22,007 nucleotides of DNA from Bacteroidales bacterium. Lineage in GTDB: Bacteria; Bacteroidota; Bacteroidia; Bacteroidales; UBA7960. The notes under the pieces are model-generated. The model worked only from the letters and a program-made list of their open reading frames with translations. It did not search any database and had not been told where the DNA came from. Made by a program: the position numbers and the translations under genes. Each line of letters begins with the position of its first letter. Position 1 is the stretch's first letter. This document shows, in pieces, positions 7,102 to 14,741 of the stretch. The DNA is taken from the NCBI GenBank assembly GCA_007122505.1, contig SKTQ01000216.1, positions 1-22,007 on the forward strand, written 5' to 3'.

Positions 7102-8112
7102 TCAACCCGGGCGATACCTGGCACCTGTCAGAATCTTTCGGGCGTTTGTTTCCTCTATCAGTTCCTGCAAAGTGATATCAGGATTCCGGCGCATATACTC
7201 CCTGACAATTTGCCATCCGATCCAGACCCCGGTTTGTGGCGCAGATTGCCTGGAAAAAGTACTTGTGAACGGTGCCTTACCCATAAAGATATTAATGGTG
7301 CCATGATCGGTTGAGTAAAGCAGTTCATTGTCGAGCTTATATGCCCACACAAAACCCTCATTGCGGGTGATCCATTCCAATTGAGAGCCGGTATAATTGA
7401 TTTTTAATGAATCGTTCATGCGGGGCAACATGCAGTCCATAAAAAATTGCTTTTTCCCGGCATGGATCATATGATCCAATAAGGTTTGCGGCCCGGGTGA
7501 AATGGCATCAAGATGTTTTACGGCAAGTGCCCGCACCACATCAGCCGGCAACATTTCAGGAATCATCCAGCGTGAAAGGTACCTGGGAATTCTCAATTGA
7601 TCGTAATAAGTATAATCAGCACCCAGGTATTTGTCCAGGGCTATAACCATATGACCTTCAGAGTAAATTACCGGCGGATTGTAATCAATGCCCGATATAT
7701 ATGTATACACTCTGGGTATTTCTTCATAGGTGAAATGATATTTGTAAAACCGGAAAACACGTTCAAGGCTGTTTCGGAGTTCTGACAGATCAGGCCAAAC
7801 TTCTTTACTGTCAAAGTAAAGTTCGATAAGAAACGGATCTGTCACGTAATTGTATAATTGGCGTTGCCCTTCCGGGTCATGGATAGCTTCTCCAAGAAAA
7901 AAGTAAAATTCTTCATGATAGGGAAGTAGCTCTTCTTTGATTATGAAAGGGTTCAGGTTAAACAACACCTCTTCATAACGACTTATGCTTATTTCATCAA
8001 TATGAATATCAGAAATGTCTGCTTCATAAAATGGCCTTTTGTTTCTTTGAGAACAAGATGATACCAGCATTATGGTCAGCAGTAAAAAAGAAAAAAAATG
8101 TATCCTTTTCAT
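7102..8112 (-). CDS. gldB: Gliding-motility lipoprotein GldB
   Basis: A 336-residue lipoprotein. The signal peptide ends in lipobox LVSSC with Cys20 as the lipidated residue. The mature part matches the GldB family: an N-terminal IDEISISRYEEVLF block, a central YISGIDYNPPVIYSEGHMVIALDKYLG block, and a C-terminal ARKILTGARYRP block. GldB is required for gliding in Flavobacterium and is found in many Bacteroidota that do not visibly glide. Its exact role is unknown, although the family is distantly DUF2268/zincin-like. gldC, often adjacent, is absent here; nadE, a neighbour of gldB in some genomes, lies one gene away on the other strand. It is transcribed divergently from the barrel gene. Confidence 0.88.
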   Translation of the reverse strand: MKRIHFFSFLLLTIMLVSSCSQRNKRPFYEADISDIHIDEISISRYEEVLFNLNPFIIKEELLPYHEEFYFFLGEAIHDPEGQRQLYNYVTDPFLIELYFDSKEVWPDLSELRNSLERVFRFYKYHFTYEEIPRVYTYISGIDYNPPVIYSEGHMVIALDKYLGADYTYYDQLRIPRYLSRWMIPEMLPADVVRALAVKHLDAISPGPQTLLDHMIHAGKKQFFMDCMLPRMNDSLKINYTGSQLEWITRNEGFVWAYKLDNELLYSTDHGTINIFMGKAPFTSTFSRQSAPQTGVWIGWQIVREYMRRNPDITLQELIEETNARKILTGARYRPG

Positions 8113-8143
8113 TGTTTACATGGTGATTATTGAATTCTTTGTG

Positions 8144-8151
8144 TATCTTTG
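8144..8151 (+). promoter_or_regulatory. Candidate -7 element for the beta-barrel gene
   Basis: TATCTTTG matches the Bacteroidota -7 consensus TAnnTTTG, 87 bp upstream of the ATG at 8239. The -33 position has only TGG (8121-8123, 20-bp spacer), so this is a partial promoter match. Confidence 0.4.
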
Positions 8152-8158
8152 GGTAATT

Positions 8159-8179
8159 GCCGGGTTGTGCACATCCGGC
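8159..8179 (+). other. Imperfect stem-loop at the predicted 5' end of the beta-barrel transcript
   Basis: GCCGG (8159-8163) and CCGGC (8175-8179) flank a near-palindromic TGTGCACA core. It begins about where transcription from the 8144-8151 box would start, so it could be a 5' stabilising hairpin or a dyad operator between the divergent gldB and barrel genes. Confidence 0.3.
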
Positions 8180-8238
8180 TTCGGACAAACATCCAAATAG
8201 TTATTATAATGTACAAACGTTAACCTGAGTATTAAATT

Positions 8239-8931
8239 ATGAAAAAGACCGCTGCTTTTCTCGTTCTCTTATTTCTTTCGGCTCCTTTGCTGGCTGAAAA
8301 CGACTTTGGCTTTCGTTTCGGACTGAAAGCATCTCCTAACATATCATGGTTCCGGACTGAAACCCGTGGTTACCATAATAGTGGAGCCGACCTGGGGTTT
8401 TCCTATGGCCTGATCGTGGATTATGAATTTGCTGAATATTATTCCCTTACAACCGGTTTAAATATTCTTCGAACCGGTGGAACCCTGAAATACAACTACA
8501 TTATCCCGGACGGAAATTTTGAGGGAGAGTTAACTGAAAAGAGAAGGGAACATAACCTCAGGTATGTTGAAATTCCGATGGCTCTAAAGCTGAGCACCTC
8601 TGAAATGGGTTACATTACCTATTACGGACAGTTTGGTTTGGGGCTTGGATTCAGGATTCATGCACGTGCAAACGACAGGGTTTCATTGCCGGATGGCTCT
8701 TCCCTGCGGACAAGTGATGTAGATATTTCTGATAATACCAGGTTCCTGAGTGCGGCCCTGGTCATTGGTGCCGGTGTTGAGTATAATTTGGGTGGCCGCA
8801 CCTCTATGCTTGGGGGGTTAACCTTCAAAAACGGCTTTTCCAATGTGCTGGACACCAGAAATCCTGCCGTGGCGACCAGGCCCAGTGCACTGAACAACCA
8901 CATCGAAATTACACTAGGTGTGATGTTTTAA
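8239..8931 (+). CDS. Outer-membrane beta-barrel protein, PorT-like family
   Basis: A 230-residue protein with a clear Sec signal peptide (MKKTAAFLVLLFLSAPLLA, cleavage after about residue 19). The mature chain consists of alternating amphipathic beta-strands: FGFRFGLKASPNISWF opens the first, with strands such as YSLTTGLNILRTGGTLKYNY and a final IEITLGVMF ending in an aromatic residue, as BamA substrates do. This is the layout of the outer-membrane beta-barrel family that includes PorT/SprT, and an eight-strand barrel fits the length. PorT belongs to the type IX secretion machinery and GldB to gliding, so the neighbourhood is suggestive. However, the family is large and I cannot claim orthology to PorT. 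It is the likely first gene of a transcript with nadE, 55 bp downstream. Confidence 0.72.
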   Translation: MKKTAAFLVLLFLSAPLLAENDFGFRFGLKASPNISWFRTETRGYHNSGADLGFSYGLIVDYEFAEYYSLTTGLNILRTGGTLKYNYIIPDGNFEGELTEKRREHNLRYVEIPMALKLSTSEMGYITYYGQFGLGLGFRIHARANDRVSLPDGSSLRTSDVDISDNTRFLSAALVIGAGVEYNLGGRTSMLGGLTFKNGFSNVLDTRNPAVATRPSALNNHIEITLGVMF

Positions 8932-8986
8932 TAATCCCCGGCTGTCAGGCAAACGATTTATAACCTAACCAATCTTGTTTTAAATA

Positions 8987-10669
8987 ATGCGCATTGCCCT
9001 TGCCCAGCTGAATCTTCATGTTGGTAATTTTGACCATAACATACAGCTTATGCTGGATGCTTTGTCCCGTGCAAAACGGGCAGGAGCCGACCTGGTGCTT
9101 TTCCCTGAATTATCGGTTTGCGGATATCCTGCCAGAGACCTTCTGTTGTCAGAATCGTTTGTAAATCGTTGCTTGCATACGGTAGAACAAATTGCCGGGC
9201 ATTGCAATGGCATCGCTGCCGTTGTGGGTGGTCCGGCTCGCAACACTGGAAAGCCCGGGAAAAAACTGTATAATTCCGCCTTTTTATTATTCGACGGGAA
9301 AGTACAGTTTGTGTATAACAAAGGTTTGTTGCCAACCTATGATGTATTTAATGAGTACAGATATTTTGAACCTGCCACCTCTTTTCAAACCTTTGATTTT
9401 GGCGGGCAGCGCCTTGCCCTGACTGTTTGCGAGGATATCTGGAATATTGGGGAACATCCAATGTACCCGATTAACCCCCCGGATATGTTGCAGAGCCACA
9501 AGCCCACCGTGATGCTGAACATTTCTGCTTCGCCTTTTGCATGGAATCATTATACAGAACGGATGAGGATATTATCAGCTACCGCCCGGAAGTACCGTTT
9601 GCCATTGTTTTCTGCGAATCTGGTTGGAGGTCAGACCGATCTTTTGTTCGACGGTGGTTCGGCAGTATTCAACAGCCGTGGAGAAATGATTGATAGTTTG
9701 CCACAGTTTACGGAAGATCTGTGCGTTTATGATCTGCAAGAGGTGGAAACAGCGACGGCTCAGCCAATTCCTTCTATTCCTGGCGGTACCGGTAAATGTG
9801 CATTGATCAGGGATGCTATCGTAATGGGGATTCGCGACTATTTCAGGAAAACCGGGATTAAAAAGGCCATCGTCGGACTGTCAGGAGGTGTTGATTCGGC
9901 AGTAACGGTTGCACTCGCCGTTGAAGCATTGGGGAAAGAGAATGTTTGGGCAGTTTTGCTTCCGGGTCCGCACAGTTCGGATCATTCGGTTACAGATGCT
10001 GTTTTTCTGGCCGAAAGGCTCGGCATCCGTTATGATACCATCTCCATAAATGACACCGTTGTCAGCATGGAAAAAAGCCTTCAGCAGCATTTTAAGGACA
10101 CTGAATCAGGGATTGCGGAGGAAAATCTGCAGGCACGGGCAAGGGCAGTGATTCTCATGGCACTGTCAAACAAATTCGGACATATGCTGCTCAATACGTC
10201 AAACAAAAGCGAAGCAGCCGTTGGTTACAGTACACTGTATGGCGATATGTGCGGCGGTTTATCAGTATTGGGCGACGTATATAAATCAGATGTTTATGGC
10301 ATTGCCCGACTCATTAATAAAGAGAGGGAAGTCATCCCCGAAAGCACAATGACCAAGCCCCCGTCGGCCGAATTAAAGCCCGGACAGAAAGACAGCGACA
10401 CCTTGCCGGAGTACGAAATTCTTGATGCGGTCCTTTACCGGTTCCTGGATGAGCAGAAAGATGCAGAAACCATCATCGGGGAAGGCTTTGACCGGGCTAT
10501 GGTGGTAAAAACACTAAAAATGATTTCCGGCAGCGAATACAAAAGGTACCAAACACCTCCAATACTGCGCATTTCACCCAAATGCCTCGGTGTCGGCAGG
10601 GAAATGCCTTTGGATGCTGATTATAAAACGATCTGTGAGCCGGTAAAAACAGTGAGCCGGACTAATTGA
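8987..10669 (+). CDS. nadE: Glutamine-dependent NAD+ synthetase
   Basis: A 560-residue two-domain enzyme for the last step of NAD synthesis: deamido-NAD plus ATP plus glutamine-derived ammonia gives NAD. The N-terminal nitrilase-type glutaminase carries its triad as E41 (FPELSVCGYP), K112 (NKGLLPTYDVF) and C148 (TVCEDIW). The C-terminal synthetase domain has the PP-loop SGGVDS at 299-304, plus NKSEAAVGYSTLYGDM and the C-terminal KRYQTPPILRIS segment. Having both domains means it can use glutamine rather than free ammonia. Length is normal for the shorter bacterial two-domain form. Its 3' end overlaps the converging NifU-like gene by 8 bp. Confidence 0.97.
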   Translation: MRIALAQLNLHVGNFDHNIQLMLDALSRAKRAGADLVLFPELSVCGYPARDLLLSESFVNRCLHTVEQIAGHCNGIAAVVGGPARNTGKPGKKLYNSAFLLFDGKVQFVYNKGLLPTYDVFNEYRYFEPATSFQTFDFGGQRLALTVCEDIWNIGEHPMYPINPPDMLQSHKPTVMLNISASPFAWNHYTERMRILSATARKYRLPLFSANLVGGQTDLLFDGGSAVFNSRGEMIDSLPQFTEDLCVYDLQEVETATAQPIPSIPGGTGKCALIRDAIVMGIRDYFRKTGIKKAIVGLSGGVDSAVTVALAVEALGKENVWAVLLPGPHSSDHSVTDAVFLAERLGIRYDTISINDTVVSMEKSLQQHFKDTESGIAEENLQARARAVILMALSNKFGHMLLNTSNKSEAAVGYSTLYGDMCGGLSVLGDVYKSDVYGIARLINKEREVIPESTMTKPPSAELKPGQKDSDTLPEYEILDAVLYRFLDEQKDAETIIGEGFDRAMVVKTLKMISGSEYKRYQTPPILRISPKCLGVGREMPLDADYKTICEPVKTVSRTN

Positions 10670-10904
10670 TGGCTTCCACTGCCTTTATTTCCGGAATGGC
10701 CTTTTTTACAGCCTGTTCAACGCCCGCTTTAAGGGTCATCTGACTCATGGGGCAGGAGCCGCAAGCCCCCAAAAGTTCAACATTTACAATATTGTCTTCG
10801 GTCAATTCAACAAAACGGATGTTGCCGCCGTCAGCTTCCAGGTAAGGTCTTATCTGGTCAATGACGTTTTCTATCTTTTGGATTAATTCTGCGTTCTGAG
10901 ACAT
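10662..10904 (-). CDS. NifU-like C-terminal domain Fe-S carrier (NfuA-type)
   Basis: An 80-residue single-domain protein equal to the C-terminal domain of NifU/NfuA. The essential CxxC is at C48-C51 within LLGACGSCPMSQMTLK, and the preceding YLEADGGNIRFVEL is the family hallmark. It would bind a [4Fe-4S] cluster between two subunits and pass it to client proteins. Stand-alone versions of this size are common in Bacteroidota, often next to the scaffold Mrp, which is not adjacent here. It appears to have its own promoter (10944-10973) and ends 8 bp inside nadE on the opposite strand. Confidence 0.93.
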   Translation of the reverse strand: MSQNAELIQKIENVIDQIRPYLEADGGNIRFVELTEDNIVNVELLGACGSCPMSQMTLKAGVEQAVKKAIPEIKAVEAIN

Positions 10905-10943
10905 ATCAATCTTGATTTGAAAATTATTTTAATTTAGTTTTTG

Positions 10944-10973
10944 TAAAAATAATATTTTTTTCACATACGGCAA
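10944..10973 (-). promoter_or_regulatory. Candidate promoter for the NifU-like gene
   Basis: On the minus strand TTG (10973-10971) is followed after 19 bp by TATTTTTA (10951-10944), one base from TAnnTTTG. Predicted transcription starts near 10937, giving a leader of about 33 nt. The region is very AT-rich, so chance matches are easier. Confidence 0.4.
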
Positions 10974-10985
10974 TAAAAAAAATGT

Positions 10986-11318
10986 TTAGGGGCATGGGTC
11001 CCAAAAAACATCAGAGAAGTTCTGAACCTGATCATCTATAACGAGAATGCCTTCATTTTCAAGCAGCTGCTGCATCATTCCGGGGCTCCCAAAATGGTGT
11101 TTGCCGGTAAGGACGCCTGTTCTGTTCACCACCCTGTGTGCAGGCAGCGTAGGGTCAGCTTTGTGGGAACTGTTCATGGCCCACCCTACCATACGGCTTG
11201 CCCCTTTACTGCCAAGGCAAGCCGCAATGGCTCCATAGGTGGTTACCCTTCCCCTTGGGATCATTTCAACTATAGCATATACCCTTTCAAAAAATGATAT
11301 TTCGTCATGGATTTTCAT
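10986..11318 (-). CDS. Alkyltransferase-like protein (ATL), MGMT family without active cysteine
   Basis: A 110-residue protein equal to the DNA-binding C-terminal domain of O6-alkylguanine-DNA alkyltransferase. The helix-turn-helix region is VTTYGAIAACLG, with the arginine finger region SRMVGWAMNSS. The active-site PCHR motif reads PAHR (P59-A60-H61-R62), so the alkyl-acceptor cysteine is an alanine. It cannot perform alkyl transfer. ATL proteins instead bind O6-alkylguanine lesions and recruit nucleotide-excision repair. Both tryptophan and alanine replacements are known in the family. The start overlaps the trmB end by 14 bp, indicating one transcript; a link between tRNA methylation and DNA repair is not implied. 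Confidence 0.92.
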   Translation of the reverse strand: MKIHDEISFFERVYAIVEMIPRGRVTTYGAIAACLGSKGASRMVGWAMNSSHKADPTLPAHRVVNRTGVLTGKHHFGSPGMMQQLLENEGILVIDDQVQNFSDVFWDPCP

Positions 11319-11985
11319 TAAGATAAAATTTCAGATAGTAGATGGGAAGACCTTTGGACAGAAATATTTTTTCATAATAGGTTTGGATAGACTTTACCAA
11401 CGATTCTTTGATGTGCTTGTCGCTGTATAGGTTGTCTGAACATTCCAGGGCGTGGTGGTTTTCTGCTTTGATCACCTCCAGGGTGTAATCGAACAAGCCT
11501 TTGTTGTCGGTCTTTAGGTGGATGGGGCCTTTGGGTGCCAGTATTTGCCGGTATTTTTGCAGGAACCATGGAGAGGTAAGCCGTTTTTTTTCGCGCACTT
11601 TCCTTGGTTGAGGATCAGGAAAAGTCAGCCATATACCGGAAACCTCGTTTTCTTGAAAGAAGGCAGTCAGGTTTTGCGCCTGAATCCGCAAAAAGGCTGC
11701 ATTAAACATGCCTTCATCGAGCGCATCTTTTGCACCTTTCCATATTCTGTCTCCTTTGATATCTATGCCAATGAAGTTTTTGTCCGGAAATGCTTTGGCC
11801 AAACCGGTGGTGTATTCACCTTTTCCACATCCAATCTCCAGCACAATGGGGTTGTTGTTGTGAAAAAATGCCTCTTTCCAGTTTCCCTTCAGTTCAAAAT
11901 GTTTGATGTTATGATGGGACTGCGGTTGAATTACGTTGGAAAAGCTATTGATTTCCGCAAACTTTCTCAGCTTGTTTTTACCCAC
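11305..11985 (-). CDS. trmB: tRNA (guanine-N7-)-methyltransferase TrmB
   Basis: A 226-residue SAM-dependent enzyme that makes m7G46 in the variable loop of tRNA. Motif I is VLEIGCGKGEYTTGLA, the acidic ribose-binding strand is IGIDIKGDRIWKGA, and the family-specific block WLTFPDPQPRKVREKKRLT is intact. The KTDNKGLFDYTLEV block near the C-terminus is also typical. The N-terminus has a basic stretch (MGKNKLRKFAE) common in Bacteroidota TrmB. It lies 38 bp downstream of the HU-SPOR gene and overlaps the ATL gene, so the three are probably co-transcribed. Confidence 0.95.
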   Translation of the reverse strand: MGKNKLRKFAEINSFSNVIQPQSHHNIKHFELKGNWKEAFFHNNNPIVLEIGCGKGEYTTGLAKAFPDKNFIGIDIKGDRIWKGAKDALDEGMFNAAFLRIQAQNLTAFFQENEVSGIWLTFPDPQPRKVREKKRLTSPWFLQKYRQILAPKGPIHLKTDNKGLFDYTLEVIKAENHHALECSDNLYSDKHIKESLVKSIQTYYEKIFLSKGLPIYYLKFYLNENP

Positions 11986-12023
11986 GGGTTGATCTTCCAG
12001 TTTTGGTTATCCAATGCTTTGGC

Positions 12024-13031
12024 TTACCGGTGCAAAATCCACGCAATCTGCCTGAGGTCATCGGGCAGATTGGCTTTTTGTGCCTGCGCTTCTGCAAGGT
12101 CATAGTAGAAACCATAACATACCCGGTAATAATTGGCCGGAGTTCTCATGAATACCTGTGCCTGCACGGCACCATCATTGCGTAATCTTTCTGCAAATTG
12201 AGAAGCCTGGTATTCATTACGGAAGCTGCCTACTACCAGGAAATATGTTTTTCTGCCAGGTTCCGGTGTTAATGGTATGACTTCTTCTTCAACAGGTGCC
12301 GGCTCAATGCTTATTTCTTCATCATCCATCCATTCATCTTCAGCCTCATCATCTGCAACTTCTTCCTCTTTTTCATCCGTGATTTCAGTCACCGGCCGGT
12401 CAGGACCTCTGAATAACCGGCATTCTCCAAAGAAAAAGTCAAAATTCAGAAGCAGAACAATGAGGATAATGATAAGAGGTATGATAAGAATGGCCAGCCA
12501 CCAAAGAAATGGCGGCAGGCGTCGTTTTTTTGGATCTTCGCTTTTGGGCTCGCTAACCGGTGGAGGTGGAGGCGGGGTAGTTGCTTCAAGGCTTTCGGTC
12601 ACTTCTGCTGATACAGGTGGTGTGGCTGTAGGTACGGCAACCGTTTCCGAGCCTTCATCCAGGTAGTTGATGTTTTCGTTGGCAGTGAAACCAATCATTC
12701 CTTCAGCATCTTTACTGAAAATGCCCAGGTTTTCCAGTTCCACTTTTTTGCCTTGCCGAAGAGATTCATGAATGTTGTTTACAATTTCTCCAAGGGTATG
12801 GTTTACCTCCTGAATGCTTTTCCCTTCCTGTTGAGCAATATAGGCCGGCAGAATTGAATCGCCATCCTTTCCGGTTTCAGAAAAGTGGGCTCGTTTGGCC
12901 GGCGATTCCACAATTTTTTTCTCCGGTATAAACCTGGCCGGCACATATTTGGTTGTAAATGAACCAAAACCCGGAAGCACAACCACTTCATGATGATAAA
13001 GCAGCTCGCTGATGTATTTGCCAATTTTCAT
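12024..13031 (-). CDS. Membrane-anchored HU-like domain protein with periplasmic SPOR domain
   Basis: A 335-residue protein with three parts. Residues 1-125 match the two prokaryotic CCDC81-type HU-like domains seen in Bacteroidota (IGKYISELLYHHEVVVLPGFGSF, then VELENLGIFSKD). A Pro-rich linker (152-160) and a basic patch (168-171) precede one strong membrane helix at about 174-198. A very acidic linker (219-250) follows, then a SPOR domain at about 261-335 (KTYFLVVGSFRNEYQASQFA ... YYRVCYGFY). SPOR domains bind denuded glycan strands at the septum. The basic side suggests an inside N-terminus, so the protein may tie cytoplasmic HU-like domains to septal peptidoglycan. Whether the HU-like part binds DNA is not known. 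It heads the transcript with trmB and the ATL gene. Confidence 0.88.
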   Translation of the reverse strand: MKIGKYISELLYHHEVVVLPGFGSFTTKYVPARFIPEKKIVESPAKRAHFSETGKDGDSILPAYIAQQEGKSIQEVNHTLGEIVNNIHESLRQGKKVELENLGIFSKDAEGMIGFTANENINYLDEGSETVAVPTATPPVSAEVTESLEATTPPPPPPVSEPKSEDPKKRRLPPFLWWLAILIIPLIIILIVLLLNFDFFFGECRLFRGPDRPVTEITDEKEEEVADDEAEDEWMDDEEISIEPAPVEEEVIPLTPEPGRKTYFLVVGSFRNEYQASQFAERLRNDGAVQAQVFMRTPANYYRVCYGFYYDLAEAQAQKANLPDDLRQIAWILHR

Positions 13032-13236
13032 GGGTGTTTATTTTGTAATAAGGTCAAAAGGTCAAAAGGTCAAAAGGTCAAAAGGTCAAGTGATACGATG
13101 ATTGTAAAGTGTTGCGGGTTGTTTCATTTTTGATTGACTTTTGAAATGTTGTTTTCAATACATTGGTTTGTTTGTGCGAATTACTTGCTAAGTTAAGAAA
13201 AAACCGCGAAATTCCATTGTCTGCCTCTGCCTGAGA
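13032..13236. other. Spacer between kdsB and the HU-SPOR gene
   Basis: 205 bp, AT-rich. Apart from the octamer repeat at 13051-13090, no full TAnnTTTG element, stem-loop terminator or small gene was recognised. It should contain the promoter of the HU-SPOR-trmB-ATL transcript, but I cannot place it. Confidence 0.4.
13051..13090. repeat. Five 8-bp tandem repeats upstream of the HU-SPOR gene
   Basis: Four identical AGGTCAAA units and a fifth ending in G (AGGTCAAG) fill 13051-13090 exactly. On the coding strand of the HU-SPOR gene they read TTTGACCT and lie 20-59 bp before its start codon. Each unit therefore supplies a TTTG/TTGAC word like a -33/-35 element. There are no spacers, so this is not CRISPR. 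Confidence 0.92.
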
Positions 13237-13998
13237 TTAAAGATTGTTGAGCAACCATTCTTCCAGACGCTCCACATCTTCCGGGGTATCAATGGCAAAA
13301 CTTTCCCTGTCTGTTATTTCTACGAAAATATCAAGATCTTGTTGCATCCAGCGCAGTTGCTCTAATTTTTCGGCAACTTCCAAGGGCCCCGGTTGCATGT
13401 TTGCGATTTGTTTCAATGTCTCTGCCCTGTAAGCATACAACCCCAGATGCTTGAAGTGGGAGTTGTTGGTTACATCATCTTTCGTTAAGGATTCGCCGCG
13501 CCGGTAAGGTATCGGCAACCTGCTGAAATAAAGAGCTTTCCCCGAAAGGGAAAAAACCACTTTCACCACATTTGGGTTGTCAATTTCATGGCTCTGGCTA
13601 ATTTGCTTTGCCAGGGTGACGATGTTTTTTCCGGGTTGACGAAGTTTTCTGCACACCTGTTCGATTTGCTCCGGGTCAATAAATGGTTCATCGCCCTGGA
13701 TATTGATGATCCCGTCCGAATCGTTGTACTCATTATTCTCATTGATGATTTCAAATGCTTCAAGGCATCTGTCGGTGCCACTTGCATGCTCGCCTGTCAT
13801 CACCACCTTGCCAAACGCTGACACATGCTCAAAAATTCGCCGGTCGTCGGTTGCAACCACAACCTCGTTGAGCAACTTACATGTAAGAGCCTGTTCATAA
13901 ACCCTTTGGATCATTGATTCACCCTGAATCATCACAAGGGGTTTACCCGGAAACCTGACCGAGCCATATCGGGCAGGAATGATACCAATAAATTGCAT
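13237..13998 (-). CDS. kdsB: 3-deoxy-manno-octulosonate cytidylyltransferase (CMP-Kdo synthetase)
   Basis: A 253-residue nucleotidyltransferase that activates Kdo with CTP for the inner core of lipopolysaccharide. The N-terminal IPARYGSVRFPGKPL is the CTP-binding loop. VVVATDDRRIFE, the MTGEHASGTDRCLEAF segment and NIQGDEPFIDPEQIEQV are all diagnostic of KdsB rather than of other cytidylyltransferases. The C-terminal QLRWMQQDLDIFVEI is also typical. Length is standard. It is co-directional with the deoxynucleoside kinase 71 bp upstream. It shows that the organism makes Kdo-containing LPS. Confidence 0.96.
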   Translation of the reverse strand: MQFIGIIPARYGSVRFPGKPLVMIQGESMIQRVYEQALTCKLLNEVVVATDDRRIFEHVSAFGKVVMTGEHASGTDRCLEAFEIINENNEYNDSDGIINIQGDEPFIDPEQIEQVCRKLRQPGKNIVTLAKQISQSHEIDNPNVVKVVFSLSGKALYFSRLPIPYRRGESLTKDDVTNNSHFKHLGLYAYRAETLKQIANMQPGPLEVAEKLEQLRWMQQDLDIFVEITDRESFAIDTPEDVERLEEWLLNNL

Positions 13999-14069
13999 AT
14001 ACAGGTTTTTATGACATCTGAAGAATCGGGCTGTATCAAACCATCGGATTTGTCATGGTAGATTATCTG

Positions 14070-14684
14070 TTAAAAAAGCCCATGGATTTCCGCATCGATT
14101 TTTCTGACCACTTCAGCAAAGTCTTCCTGTCTTTCACTGAACTTAATATTGTCCACATTAATGATCAGCAGCTTGCCGAGTGTGTATCCCTCTATCCATT
14201 CCTCATAGCGTTCATTAAGTTTTTTCAGATAATCCAGGCGGATTGAATTTTCATATTCCCTGCCTCGTTTTTGAATCTGACTGACCAGTGTTGGAACGCT
14301 GGCGCGCAGATAAATCAGCAGGTCTGGCGGGTCGATGAAAGAACTCATTAGCTCAAACAAACTGGCATAATTGTTAAAGTCTCTGGAAGACATCAGACCC
14401 ATGGAATGCAGGTTAGGGGCAAAAATGTGTGCATCTTCATAGATGGTGCGATCCTGGATTACCTTTTTATGCTTTTTGCGAATTTCCACAACCTGGCGAA
14501 ACCGGGAGTTGAGGAAATAAATCTGAAGATTGAAAGACCATCGCTGCATGTCTTCATAAAAGTTGTTCAGGTAGGGGTTGGTGTCCACATCCTCATAATG
14601 TGCTTCCCAGCTGTAATGTTTGGATAACATACCGGCCAGGGTAGTTTTCCCCGAGCCGATATTTCCGGCAATGGCAATATGCAT
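14070..14684 (-). CDS. Deoxynucleoside kinase (deoxyadenosine/deoxyguanosine kinase family)
   Basis: A 204-residue P-loop kinase for salvage of deoxynucleosides. The Walker A motif is GNIGSGKTT at residues 7-15. The substrate-side ED is in AHYEDVDTNPYLNNFY, the DRS-like motif is QDRTIYED, and the lid arginines lie in QIQKRGREYE. I chose the ATG at 14684 because family members begin at MHIAIAGNIGSGKTTL; an ATG at 14711 adding nine residues is the alternative. The family covers dAdo, dGuo, dCyd and Thd kinases, and the preferred substrate cannot be set from sequence. It lies between kdsB and a GH3 gene on the same strand. Confidence 0.9.
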   Translation of the reverse strand: MHIAIAGNIGSGKTTLAGMLSKHYSWEAHYEDVDTNPYLNNFYEDMQRWSFNLQIYFLNSRFRQVVEIRKKHKKVIQDRTIYEDAHIFAPNLHSMGLMSSRDFNNYASLFELMSSFIDPPDLLIYLRASVPTLVSQIQKRGREYENSIRLDYLKKLNERYEEWIEGYTLGKLLIINVDNIKFSERQEDFAEVVRKIDAEIHGLF

Positions 14685-14741
14685 AATGTTTTGGCTTAGT
14701 TGTTCAAACAAAAATACGAATTCCTTCCGAACGCGGTTATT

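Noticed and set aside
11518..12105. 195-codon plus-strand frame
   Set aside because: Antisense to trmB and the SPOR domain end, both with clear motifs.
12277..12666. 129-codon Ser-rich plus-strand frame
   Set aside because: Mirror image of the acidic and Pro-rich linkers of the HU-SPOR gene; low-complexity artefact.
13051..13090. Possible CRISPR remnant
   Set aside because: Units are 8 bp and directly abutting, with no spacers and no cas genes in the window.
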